Source: Halichondria panicea
Taxonomy: Eukaryota; Porifera; Demospongiae; Suberitida; Halichondriidae
DNA length: 64,000 nt
Reading direction: 5' to 3'
Assembly: GCF_963675165.1 (NCBI RefSeq)
Contig: NC_087390.1
Location: 1,963,501 to 2,027,500, forward strand
Position 1 is the stretch's first letter. Every line of letters begins with the position of its first letter. A program made the translations under genes and the position numbers. Shown here in pieces: positions 1-18,604 of this stretch. Below the pieces are notes generated by a model. The model was not told where the DNA came from. It worked only from the letters and a program-made list of their open reading frames with translations, and ran no database searches.

Positions 1-3000
1 CCATGCCCCTCTTGTCCCGTCATGGTAACACGCACCTGCCCCTGTGGGAAAATCTCTCATCAGGTAACCACCAGTCCATAATATTGATGCTTCACTTATT
101 GATGGTCCTAGTTTAGAACTTAACTGGATAACCATAATTAATTTTGCCTGTATGCTTATACATATAGGTTCGTTGCAGTCGCACTGGTGACCTCCCATTG
201 TGTGGTAGTGTGTGTGGGCGTGGCCTAGCGTGTGGGCGGCATAGCTGTGAGGACAACTGTCACTCTGGGCCGTGCCGAGGCTGTGAGGAAGTGCTGACTC
301 AGCAGTGCCACTGTGGACGTCAGACGAGACAGTCTTGTTGCGGGGAAGAAAAGAGTCAAATGTTCTCGTGTGGGCAGGTCTGCAACAAGTGAGCAACATG
401 CAGTGTGGAATAATCAGCTGTCATTTTTATAGCCACCTAGGCCAACAAGTCTTTAGAGGTCCAGGCCAGTTTTCAGAGCAAATTTGATTATCCATAGCTT
501 GTGTTAGGAACGTCCAATTTCAAAGCTAAAATATTAGTAGCCGTTGGTGGTGGTGCTACATTATGGTGTACATGCTTTTTGGCAATCCCAAATCTGAACT
601 GATTTTTGCACTGTTTTACATAATTATGTAACTGTACTTCCCTCGCTACAGAGAGCTGGACTGTGGGAACCACTTGTGTGAGCTCTTATGTCATGAGGGG
701 GCGTGTCCATCGTGTCCCCTCCTCCCCTCAGCAATCACCACCTGTCCCTGTGGAGCCACACCCATTTCCCAGCTGCTGTCCGAGGGTAGAGGGAGGGTCT
801 CCTGTTTCGACCCCGTGCCCACGTGTGACAGTGTGTGTGGGAAGATATTGCCTTGCTCAATAGCTGGTGAGAATAAAGTTGTTATAACGTACTTTAAAAT
901 ACTGGGATCCAGCGTTAAATAAAGCATCTTTGAGCGACCGTAATTATTGTTAGTCCTGTTTGTCCTAATTTATGATACATACGTGTATGTATAGGCCTTT
1001 CAGATTATGTGTTAAAATCCCAAAGTATAATTTAAGCCTGTTTTTGAAAAAATAATTAATCCATATTTTCTGAAAATATGGCCCGTTCCAAATTTGAGCA
1101 TGCCATGTAAACTGGCTCTATCTAAAATCCTTTAAATTAACTTACAGGGTCGACCTAGTATATGTATGTATAGTTATCATAATTATTTTGACCTCAGATG
1201 ACCCCCACCTCTGCCCCGCCCCCTGCCACTCGGGTGTGTGTGCGTCGTGTGACAAAACGTCTGTGGTGACGTGCTTGTGTGGAGCCTCATCGAGCAGTGT
1301 GCCCTGTGTGGAGGTGGTGGACGGGAAGTGGGTGGAGTTTCGATGTGAACGTGTCTGTAACAAGAAGAAGAGCTGCGGACGTCACAGGTGTAACACAAGA
1401 TGCTGCGTGGTGAGTGAGCATCTGATTACGCTTATTTTAGTTCTCCATTCAATCATTCAAAATCAGAGTGTATTTTTGTTTGAGTAAGTACAGTGATGAT
1501 GCTTTCACAGCGCAGATCAGCTATGGTTTTGACACCTAGCTAGTCCTTAATCTTACTATAGAAACCAGTATACTGTTAAGAACAGTTAAGACAAAACTTC
1601 CCCAAGAATATACTTGACAAACATACTTCCCCCCTCCAGGATACAGAGCACAAGTGTGAGTTGCTGTGCAGTAAGAAGCTTCAGTGTGGACTCCATCATT
1701 GCCAGGAGACCTGTCACCGTGGACACTGTCAGCAGTGCTGGGAATACAGTGAGTCTCTTTTACATATTTTGATTGCCAACCTGCTGTTGAAATGCATCTA
1801 CTCTCATATGTATGCAAAGCCTCTGAAAATAGGAAATTATGGCCCGTTTCAAATTGATTTAAACACACCATCGCTCCTTTTAAGCTATCAAAAAATTTGA
1901 AAATATTTGAATTTGTTTCACCAAAACCCTTGATACAGAGTCGACTAATACATGTACTATAGTACTCTCATAATACGACATGCACATGCACTTTTAATTA
2001 CCATTTGAATAGGAAAAGAAACATTCATAATACTAGTGTTATTACCGTTCTTTGAATGAGTCCTCTGTTTCTCCACTCAGGTTACACTGAGCTCACCTGT
2101 CACTGCGGAGGTGAGGTGCTCCACCCACCCATACCTTGTGGGACACTCCCCCCTCCCTGTACCCGACTCTGTGCTCGCATGCACTCCTGTGGACATCCCG
2201 TCCGACATGGTTGCCATTACGACGAGTTCTGTCCACCGTGTACTTCCCTCGTAGAGAAGATGTGCATGGGAGGACACGAGGTGAGGTCATCAGGAGCACA
2301 CTACCACTCTTGGGCACAGTCCCAGAAGCTTACAATATGAACACAACAGTCTCATGCAGAAGTTCTGTATGTAACTGTTTGTAGGGCTTCTACAATAACG
2401 TACGTGTACCTTCAATAAACAGCATTTGCGCCTCGCAGAAAATTAATTGTGTCTGCAAATTTCCCGGAAAATACTAAGTTTTCTCTAGCTTCAGCAAATG
2501 ACCCTCCTCCATTACAGAATGTGTATATGTGCTGCATGTGTCACTGACCACTAATCCACTCTCTACTTTATACATGTAACACCACTCTTGCACAGTCTCA
2601 GAACTTACAATGTGCATGTAAAAGTATTTTCTTTGGCTGTGCTTCACGATCTACCTCTTATTGTGTTTCACTGACCACTATAGTACGTCCACCTTTTACT
2701 GTATATAGCTTCGACGCAACCTCCCCTGTCACCTGACTGACGTCTCCTGTGGAGCTGCCTGTGGTTGCCCCCTGCAGTGTGGCCGCCACAAGTGTCAACG
2801 TACCTGTCACCGTGGAAACTGTGACGAGTTTCCATGCCAACAGCCGTGTACTACCAAGCGGAGGTTATGTGATCACGAGTGTGGGGAGCTGTGTCATGTT
2901 GGGCGAGAGTGTCCAGACACACCTTGTCGGACTTTCGTTGACATACAATGTGGGTGTGGTAGAAAAAAGGAGAGATCTGTTTGTATGGCTTCTGAGTCTG

Positions 3001-5845
3001 GAGCAATGCGGCAGGCTTTTCAGTGAGTGCATTGTATATTATACAGTGACTGTCACAATGGCTGCCGCCTTTTGCATGGGCAGACCAACAGTAGCTGCAT
3101 GTATTAATTAGATGGCCTGCTATCACAGGTCCAATCATATGGGGTGCCGTTTGTGTCAAAATGCTAATTTTATCCACTTATGCAGAAGTACACTGACTTA
3201 TACACAAGTGCACCGACTTATACCACAAGTACACCGACTTATACGCAAGTGCACCGACTTATACGCAAGTGCACAGACTTATACGCAAGTGCACAGACTT
3301 ATACGCAAGTGCACAGACTTATACACAAGTGCACCGACTTATACACAGGTGCACTGACTTATACATATAACCTGACTTGTACAAGTACTTTGACTTATGC
3401 ACAAGTATGCTGACTTATGCACAAGTGCACTGACTTATGCACAAGTATGCTGACTTATGCACAAGTGCACTGACTTATGCACAAGTGCACCGACTTATGC
3501 ACAAGTACACTGACTTATACACAAGTGCACGTGCTGAATTAATTTAACCTTTAACCTTTAACCCTTTGCACATGGTTGTTCTATATAGACTAGAGACATG
3601 GCAGAATCTTCAGTTAATGTGCAAGTATTGTCAAACGCTTTAAACCTGTTTACTCAAGCTGCTACAACTCTTAACAGAATCTCTGTAAACATTACTATTG
3701 TCTGCCTTGACTCTGCCTGTACATGCACGTGCCTGTTCTTAGTAATGTTTACAGAGCTTCTGTAAGTGCAAAGGGTTAAAGGTTAAAGGTTAAATTAATT
3801 CAGCATACTTGTGCATAAGTCAGCATACTTACGTATAAGTCAGTGCACTTGTGCATGTATAAGTCAGCATACTTGTGCATAAGTCAGCATACTTGTGTAT
3901 AAGTCAGTGCACTTGTGTATAAGTCAGTGCACTTGTGCATAAGTCAGTGTACTTGTATATAAGTCAGCATACTTGTGCATAAGTGAAAGTACTTGTATAC
4001 AAGTCAGGTTATATGTATAAGTCAGTGCACTTGTGTAGAAGTCAGCATACTTGTGTATAAGTCAGCATACTTGTGTATAAGTCAGTGCACTTGTGTATAA
4101 GTCAGTGTACTTCTGCATAAGTCAGTGTACTTGTGTATAAGTCAGTGCACTTGTGTATAAGTCAGCATACTTGTGTATAAGTCAGTGCACTTGTGTATAA
4201 GTCAGTGCACTTGTGTATAAGTCAGTGCACTTGTGTATAAGTCGGTGCACTTGTGTATAAGTCAGTGCACTTGTGTATAAGTCAGCATACTTGTGTATAA
4301 GTCAGTGCACTTGTGTATAAGTCGGTGTACTTGTGTATAAGTCAGTGTACTTCCGCATAAGTGGATAAAATTAGCATTTTGACACAAACGGCACCCCATA
4401 CAATCACATGCTATGGAGAGACTTTAATGCCAATTAACCTGGCTGTAGTGTAACCAACGATTGATGGTATATTATTATAAACTGACATAGGAGGATAGTC
4501 GATCTCTATAATTCTATCTATAGCTGTTCTATATGGCTCGATCATAGAGTGATCTGTTTTACTGTACCGCTGTATCATACTGTGCTTGCCAATGTTACAT
4601 GTACGTGTTCAATGTCAATACAGAATGTTCAGCAAAGACTTGGCGTCGTCCGGGGAGACTATCAGCATCAGTGCCATTACAGGGACCAATCAGAAGAGGA
4701 GTAAGTCACTCGAGTGTGATGAGGTTTGTCGACAGGTGCAGCGTAACAAGGAGCTAGCGATGGCTCTGGATATCGAACGGCCAATTGTAGACCCCCTGGA
4801 GAGTGGGAACTCGGGGGAGGGGCTTCAGTACTCGCCCTACCTATTGGAGGAGGCTAGGTGTGTGCATGTGAGGGGAGGATAGTGTAGGATAAGGGGTGGA
4901 CACTGTATATGTAAAGAATTGTATTTTACTGGGAGCAAGTATGGAGATTTTTTGTTGAGCGTGTAATTTCAATGGGTGGATGTTTCGTCCATGCAGGAAT
5001 AACTTGGAGTTTGTGACTGAGGTTGAGGAAGCATTGAGGCAACTGGTAGAGTCTGCCTTTAAGGTAAGCCATGCACCCTTACCCCCCCCCCCACACACAA
5101 CACACACACACACACACACACACATACACACACACACACACACACTTATGCACTATAATTCAAGTATTCGCAGCTATATAATTATAGCACTGTAGACATA
5201 CAAGCATTAGTAAAGCTCGGTATAATTATACTGCTCACAATAATATTATAGCTGTACATTAAATATGATTACATGCAGGGTCCACCCTCCAAGATCCACA
5301 AGCACTTGTTCCGACCAATGAAAAGTAACCATCGTAAGATCATCCACGAGCTCTCAGTGCACTATGGCTGTGAAACCACCAGCTATGACTCAGAGCCAAT
5401 CAGGAACGTCACTGCTTCTGCTACTAAGTGGGTATATACAACTATTGTGCGTAGTATAGAATTATGTACATTGTATGTTGCAATATTGCTTTTTTCGCGG
5501 ACAACTGACCTAAACTTTGCCTGTTTATTTGTTTAGCGGTATAAACACTTTTGTACTAAACTTAGGGTATTAAGTATGGCCCATTTCTGCTCATAGTAGA
5601 TTTACTGCCCTACTATTGTAGAATTAAAAGGATTTCAATCCACTTGATCATTCTGCAGGTCAGCAGTGAAGCTCCCTTCCTTATCGCTCACAAAGCTAAT
5701 CGAGAGGGAGCGCTTCAAACCACCACCTGCACCACTCCATGTGATGACCGTGGCGGGGAAGGCGGACACCACTCAACTGGCCAACTTAGGAAATCAGTCA
5801 ACCACAGAGATTACAGACTATTTTGCTGACGATTTGAAGTTGTAA
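1..5845 (+). CDS. NFX1: NF-X1-type zinc finger and R3H-domain transcription regulator, 3' part (5' end outside window)
   Basis: Exons read as 1-63, 168-388, 652-866, 1198-1409, 1640-1748, 2081-2280, 2709-3022, 4624-4857, 4997-5063, 5279-5427 and 5659-5845. All are GT-AG with matching phases and give 656 residues in frame from base 1. The first seven exons encode repeated NF-X1 Cys/His modules such as [30 protein letters not shown] and [15 protein letters not shown]. The last three exons encode an R3H domain (core [14 protein letters not shown], then YDSEPIRN) and end in an acidic DYFADDLKL tail. The R3H domain separates NFX1 from the membrane-anchored NFXL1. The family binds promoter DNA and mRNA and acts as a nuclear repressor or post-transcriptional regulator. 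The intron 3023-4623 is much larger than its neighbours because it hosts the foldback element at 3138-4400. Family assignment is strong; exact exon ends are by-eye. Confidence 0.9.
3138..4400. mobile_element. Foldback element with minisatellite arms and 6-bp target duplication
   Basis: Terminal inverted repeats begin TATGGGGTGCCGTTTGTGTC and end with its complement. Perfect CAATCA direct repeats flank the element at 3132-3137 and 4401-4406. Each arm is a 20-bp minisatellite (consensus ACTTATACACAAGTGCACTG). There are about 17 units at 3180-3535, and about 28 units in opposite orientation at 3800-4375. Inside the arms lies a second inverted pair (AACCTTTAACC-type at 3545-3570 and 3766-3795) around an AT-rich core of about 190 bp. 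No transposase is present, so the element is non-autonomous. It landed in an older interspersed repeat; related copies of that host repeat lie at 12868-13045. Confidence 0.85.
5101..5146. repeat. CA microsatellite in NFX1 intron
   Basis: An almost pure (CA)n run lies directly downstream of a C10 tract in the intron 5064-5278. Confidence 0.9.
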
Positions 5846-5966
5846 CTTTGTTAGAGCTTATTTATTATTTACCGTGCGAAGTGACCCTTATCTTAGTTTT
5901 TTTTCGCTGTAATTGTGTTTGATTATGTATTAATTTTATGTACAAAAGCAATGACATTATTGAAGT

Positions 5967-5972
5967 AATAAA
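5967..5972 (+). other. Polyadenylation signal of NFX1
   Basis: A canonical AATAAA lies 122 bases past the NFX1 stop codon, in an AT-rich 3' flank with no other open frame. Confidence 0.6.
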
Positions 5973-6214
5973 GCAAAGTCATGATTTATAATATTGCATA
6001 CACAATGTCTGTAAGTTGTTTCTCTAGTTTCTAATCCTTTTTTTTTTTTTTTTTTTTTATTTTTTATTAAACAAATTTATGCATACAGCAAAGGTAAAAG
6101 AAAATAGCAAAATAGTAGCTAATTCAAATCAGTTACCTACACAGAAAACAATACACACAATAACCTACAACAGAACATGTAAATTACACTTAATTAAACT
6201 ACAGTAACTGATAT

Positions 6215-6706
6215 TTAAAGAATGCAAGAGATATACCTTGTCTGCATTCGACAGTACCCAGTAGAAGTTCCAAAGCAGTGGATGTTTGTGGGTTGAATAT
6301 GCAGTATGTCCATTGTCTTATCATCAACATAGTGAGATGGGTGATGACTCACAACATAAGGATTTATAACATTGTCATGTGGGCTTATGTAACGCTCATC
6401 GAAAGATGTGCGATTTAGTGACATCCCATTTTCTTCTATTAGTGATTCGTGGTCGTCTTGTTCCGATAATACGTCCTGACTCTGAATGTCATTGCACTCG
6501 ATTACTACATCTTCTGTATTTTCTTCACTGGTGATTGACTGGCTGGAAGAAGATACATTTTTTTGAGAATCTACAGTAAATCTAGAAGGTGCTTTACTTC
6601 TCTTGATTCTGAAGATTCTCAGGAACCAATTCTTCACGCTGCGTTTCTTCTTGTGTTGTTTCAGTTTAGGCACCACTGTACTGATCTCTCCATCATCGCG
6701 CATCAC
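6215..6706 (-). CDS. Unrecognised 163-aa basic-to-acidic protein, single exon
   Basis: One uninterrupted frame of 163 codons starts at an ATG at 6706. The N-terminal 45 residues are strongly basic (KQHKKKRSVKNWFLRIFRIKRS), followed by a Ser/Glu/Asp-rich middle and a His/Tyr-containing tail. There is no membrane segment, signal peptide or motif that I recognise. The 3' side on this strand runs into an AATAAA and then an A20 tract (the poly-T at 6039-6058 on the plus strand). That could be a genomic copy of a processed message, or simply an A-rich terminator region. Composition looks coding rather than random. Function unknown. Confidence 0.45.
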   Translation of the reverse strand: MMRDDGEISTVVPKLKQHKKKRSVKNWFLRIFRIKRSKAPSRFTVDSQKNVSSSSQSITSEENTEDVVIECNDIQSQDVLSEQDDHESLIEENGMSLNRTSFDERYISPHDNVINPYVVSHHPSHYVDDKTMDILHIQPTNIHCFGTSTGYCRMQTRYISCIL

Positions 6707-6888
6707 AGCTTTGATCAGAATCTAGACTCTACTTGACATGCGCGCGCGCCGAAGAGTCTGGACTCTAGATGCTCTGGTTACAACTGTTCTTCACAAAACT
6801 GTACTAACTCTGAGAAAAAACAGACTGTTACTGTCAATCTCAACTCAAACTGTGATTCTCAGATCTTTCTAACATTTCAAAAGCAAAG

Positions 6889-7576
6889 ATGACTATCTAC
6901 AACTTCAGCCAAAGGCGATCTTCAAGATGCACCAACAAAAGCCATGGAAACAACTGCAATCCCTCCAGGCAGGACATGTTGTTGGCCTGGATACTGCTCT
7001 GGCCAAGAGTTCTGAAGAGAATCACTCACCCAAGAGGAGGAGACCGTCCTATTGCAGTGCAAAAGTAAGGTTTGCTAACAGCTAGCTAGATTCCTGTAGC
7101 ATTAAAATTATGAAACTGAAGCTGACATTGATTAATTAATATGAAAGTTAGTGCTTACAAAAATGATTTTACGGCTTTTATTGGTTTCACATTAATTAAT
7201 TTTACACAGCCTCCACTCTTTTGTGAGCACAACCACTTCTGAAACCGATCACCCCGACGTGATAGCCACTCCTCCTCAATTCGACCGTCCTGGCACCCAC
7301 CCCCCTCTGTCATTCTTCAATAATGACCCACCCACACAAATGGCATCCTCTGCTCATGCTATTGCAGTCCCTGCAATTCCCTCCCCCTCCCGGCAGTTGG
7401 CACGGGAGCATCTCTTCCAGGTTGTGAGCAAAGACTGGTACTCTCAATCAGAGTCCTCAATGGACAAGAGCTCCAACTCTGAGTCATTGGCTAGAAGATT
7501 GCAAAAGAAGATCTCTAAGGTGAAGGTGAATGCCAACAAGTTTGTCCAGTGGCTCAGAGAAGTGGAGAATGTGTGA
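6889..7576 (+). CDS. Unrecognised two-exon gene (6889-7064, 7210-7576)
   Basis: The second exon encodes about 120 residues. It is rich in Pro/Ser/Thr, then has a helical Lys-rich C-terminus (ARRLQKKISKVKVNANKF). A clean GTAAGG donor at 7065 and a CACAG acceptor ending at 7209 define a 145-bp intron. Phase requires the upstream frame beginning at ATG 6889. However, the alternative frame from ATG 6927 looks more protein-like (it contains SPKRRRPSY), but it would hit a stop 11 codons into exon 2. Either the start exon is the less pretty frame or there is a one-base sequence difference. The PKRRRP patch could be a nuclear localisation signal. No family assigned. Confidence 0.45.
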
Positions 7577-7709
7577 ACTCAAAATTGAACTTGAACGCAC
7601 ATCAATGTTTTTTATGCATAATAATTATGTGTACTATAATAATTATAACATGGTTTTACAGTACAATTTTATTTACATGGTTACAAAATTAAACACTCAA
7701 AATTAATGA

Positions 7710-8840
7710 TCATAATTCTTCTAATCGCTTCTTTTGAGCTTGTTGCACAACACCATACTGATACGCATAAAAGTACAACAGATTGTCATAGATACCACTG
7801 TAGCTACGGCCATTGATTAGTTCGTTCATCTCTCGGAAGAAATAATAAATGGCTTCAATCGTTGCGAGGTGTTTAGAATCCTGTCTTCTTTGAGGTCTGT
7901 GCAGAAGATAGGGTGGTTAATTTTCAATCGTGAAATTCAGTAATAGAAACACCTAACATACATGAATCTTTAGAGACAGTTACTTACCTCCAGAAATGCG
8001 TTTCCGCTTCACTTAGCTTTACACAAGGCAGATCTTTTACTCTCTCGTCCTTCATGGAAACAATAAATTGAGTTATTTTTAGTTTAGCTACCTTTAGAAT
8101 TGCATTTGTTCCGTTCCAAGTGGAGTCTATAACAACCAGTCTATCCAAACCACTCCATGGATTTGGGTCAACGGAGGCTCCTGATTGGTCAGAACCAGCG
8201 CCAGGCAGTTGGGAAGAGTCTCTCATCATTTGAGCAGCTTCAGCAGTCGTGAGGGCCATCTAGAGAGAGAAGGGGAAATTTAGAAATTACAACATAATTA
8301 TGCTAGTGATACATGTACCGTATAGCATGTATATTTTTAGGGTATAAATGTTCCCGGTTTTCGCTGATGAAGCATGTACTGTAAACATTTTATACCCATG
8401 AATTTAACATGCTCGCATATGCATGCATATTGCAGAAAGGCTGCTATTCCGCAAAAATTAAATTCGCGAAAACCTTTCTAACTGTCATTCTGCGAAAGTT
8501 TATACCCTCGAAATATACCTACTATACGGTATCTGGACTAGATGTGTTCATGACAATTTTGCAATAAAACATTATTTCTTGTTGTGCTCAATCCTTTAGC
8601 TATGAACACTATATGACTGACACACACTTGTCTCACACTTAAAATGAGATACATGATTGTACATAATTATACGTTGAGCTAGAACAGTACAGATACCTTC
8701 TTGGGGAAGAGGAGAAGTAATTTGGAGGTGTCAGTGTAGGTGGGTATGTTGGGGTGGATGTACATGGTTACATCGTCAGGGGCCAGCACTCTGGCATGGA
8801 CAGCTGTGCTTTTACCCACTCTCTCCAGCGGATGCTTCAG

Positions 8841-8879
<39 letters not shown>

Positions 8880-9290
8880 GCGTGTGTGTGAGGTTGAATG
8901 ACCATCATTCATTTTCATACTACCAATTTTATAGAAATAAACCTCTTTTGGATAAAGATACTCTAGTAGAAACATCGGAATGAACACACAATATCAATTC
9001 ACGTACATGTCCACTTTTAAGGGGAGTCTAACTCGAGGAATCACAGCTGGGTCGCTCAGTCCTACCAGTCGATAACATGTGTAGCAAAAGAACTTGCGGG
9101 AGCGTTTGCACTCGGGACACTCTGCACGGCCATCCACACCTCTGCAAAGACAAGCAACGATAATTATGTGTAAATAAAGTAGAAGAGATAAACATTTTAA
9201 CCCCTTAGGAGCTTACTTTAGTGGCTCCCATGAAGAGATTTTGAGGTCTGCAAAAGGGTTTCCATTCTGTTGAACAATCATTTTAGCCAT
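7710..9290 (-). CDS. DTWD1: DTW-domain tRNA-uridine aminocarboxypropyltransferase 1
   Basis: Six exons on the minus strand: 9290-9217, 9141-9007, 8841-8697, 8259-8092, 8049-7988 and 7896-7710, giving 256 residues. The N-terminus carries a CxxC...CxxC zinc-binding pattern (CPECKRSRKFFCYTC). The middle has KSTAVHARVLAPDDV. The diagnostic D-S/T-W motif is VVIDSTWNGT, followed by LPCVKL...FWR, and the C-terminus has TIEAIYYF...YDNLLYFYAY. All match the animal DTWD1 order. The family makes acp3U in tRNA using S-adenosylmethionine, in the nucleus in mammals. A 42-nt in-frame intron (8091-8050) is inferred between K and DER because relatives lack those 14 residues. The gene is head-to-head with OXSR1. 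Start choice: first ATG before the zinc-binding region. Confidence 0.9.
8316..8531. mobile_element. MITE, TACCGTATAG family, in DTWD1 intron
   Basis: The segment begins TACCGTATAGC and ends CTATACGGTA, with partly complementary arms containing TTTTCGCxGA / GCGAAAA blocks. No open frame. It is one of several copies in this window with the same ends. Confidence 0.6.
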
Positions 9291-9753
9291 TCCAGTGAAG
9301 CTGGGTGGCAAAGGACAGCTGGCTAGAGATCTGTAGCAGTTGTACAAGCGTTTCGAAGCAAAAGTGAGCATTTATTTCAGAGTTCAGTGCTCAAGGGGTT
9401 AATATGAATAGCAATTTCTAAATAAAGCCCAGTGTAGCCAAGCATACACCCAATTGTTCATTACTGTTTGTGTGCATTACAAGCACCATATAAAGACAGC
9501 GAAGTCTCAAGACTGTGAAAATAATCGTGGTAAGGGAGCATAGTACCTAAAGTGTCATGAGAGTTCATTTGTAGACCAGAAGCAAGCTATAATTGTACTC
9601 TAAGGTGTCACTAATAATTATTGACCAGGAGCTAGGGTACATGGCTCTACACATATTAGCCTTCCTTTACAGTTGTATCCATCTGTCCGTTTTGGTCATG
9701 CAGCATCCATATTTAACAAGTATAAATGTAGGTACACTAGACACACATGCGAT

Positions 9754-9798
<45 letters not shown>

Positions 9799-9847
9799 CT
9801 TACACACACTACTCACACACACTACTCACACACACTACACACAGGTG
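9291..9847. promoter_or_regulatory. Shared divergent 5' region of DTWD1 and OXSR1
   Basis: 557 bases separate the two divergent start codons. The segment contains a CA microsatellite (about 9759-9797) plus diverged CA-rich repeats up to 9843. A CACACAG|G acceptor-like site lies three bases before the OXSR1 ATG, so a non-coding 5' exon of OXSR1 is possible. No core promoter motif could be pinned down by eye. Confidence 0.4.
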
Positions 9848-16809
<6,962 letters not shown>

Positions 16810-17301
16810 CTCGAATTTTGTGTACTGTAGTTCATGTTACAATTTGCTAGCTAAAGCAGTTTTCTGTGTGTTGTAGTGTTTTTATAATTTTTTTGGATCA
16901 TCCTCACAAACCGCGTATCTTGCTGTATAATTATATAATTATTGTCGTACGTATAATTATTATAATAATACAGTCTGTTATTTAGCACTGTATATCATAG
17001 AGACCGTAATGATTAAAGTCATTAATTGTACAACAATGATCGAGCACACAAACATATAATTATGACCTGCACATATAAATTATACCAAAAAACTGTATTA
17101 TAATTATAGCTAGACTGTACAATATGTGTATACCAAACAGCTATTGATACAAAAGATACAAACTTATAAATTATATAAAATACAAAATAATACAAAATGA
17201 TAAAAAAATTAAAGACACGTACTGTAGAAGAGGGGACCACAAAAACGGGGGTAATATAATCGAATATAAAATAATACAAACAGTGTGCTGACAAAACAGT
17301 T
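16810..17301. other. Intergenic, convergent 3' flanks
   Basis: AT-rich sequence between the OXSR1 stop and the stop of the minus-strand RING/RRM gene. Apart from several short AT-rich palindromes (ATAATTAT type) I see no gene. Confidence 0.6.
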
Positions 17302-18553
17302 TCACCTAGTACAGTTTAGTGTAACACCGCTACATACCAGTTTTCTACGTCTACTTTCCTCCAACCCTCTCGTCACACTCTCCATGTTATCGTATATCAG
17401 TGCCGTGTTTGAGCCTTGCCTGTCCATGTGATAGATGCGACCAAATCGACTGAAACACTTGAGTATCTCCTCGTCTGTGGCTCCTCTGTTTCTCGACGGT
17501 GTGTTTCTGATCATCAGCTTGTACTGTTTCCTAGGCAGCCTTTGTGGTAACGACCTGCTCTTTGTAGGTGGTGTTTGCATGGTACGATTGCTTTGTGGGA
17601 GAGTGTTGCTACGCGATGGTTTTGACCTTTTGACAACTTGGACCCAGCTCAAAGGCTCAGGTGATGTTGGATGACCCAGTGGTGGAGAAGAACCCTGCAC
17701 ACACACACACACACAGAGGGTACAGAGACAGTCTATAATTGTATGGTACTGTATTAACACATACACAGACTATGTCAGTACTGGGTAATAGGGGATTAAA
17801 TCGCTCAATCGTCACAGGAGATTTAGAGTGGGAAGGTGTACCACTGTGGTACAAGTACAAACAGATTATGCACCAAAAATGAAAATGTATCAATGCATGG
17901 TGACTGTTTGAGTATTAGCCATAATTATTGTGAACTAGCAAAACCTCTGTACTGTGCATTATGTAATGTGTTGAAGAGTCTCACACATCACTATAATTAT
18001 ACTCACGCTTTTAGAGGCCTGAGGCATTGTAAGTGGTACAGTCGTAACTGGGACAGCTGTTACTGGGACCGCTCTAGCACCTTCCTTCTTCAGGAGTTGT
18101 GCGGGGGATACCTCCTGGAGATGGTTATAGGCATGTACCATGTACCATCACTTAGCAGTAACAAACTAACAAACATTGCACGTTGGTCGACACTAATCTC
18201 ATAAGCAACGCATTGTGCCATAACCATAATGGTTACTATAGTTTACATAGACTACATGTAGTTTACATAAGACGTAGAATTCACACAGATTCACACAAAA
18301 GCAAAAACTTTAAAACACCATCTGCTATTTAACATTGTGTATGTATACACTGTGAAGTGTTGCCAAGTGTTTACAACATACGCTCGAGGTTAAAGATCTT
18401 TGTTCGTAGAAGGTGGAGTAGGGGAAAAATTCGCTGACATCATCAACAGGAGGGGAGCACTCTCGATAGGGGTCAAAGTCCGTATCAGGGTTTGGCCACT
18501 GATTTCCAGAGTCGGTATCATGGTTACCCTGTTAAACAAACAGTGAATAGTGT

Positions 18554-18604
<51 letters not shown>

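Noticed and set aside
3112-3413. Tyr/Thr/His repeat ORFs in NFX1 intron
   Set aside because: They are translations of the minisatellite arm of the foldback element.
17760-17837. Possible extra exon (GTPSHSKSPVTIERFNP) in the RING/RRM gene
   Set aside because: Its acceptor phase does not fit the phase-0 junctions on either side and it would introduce a stop; left out of the model.
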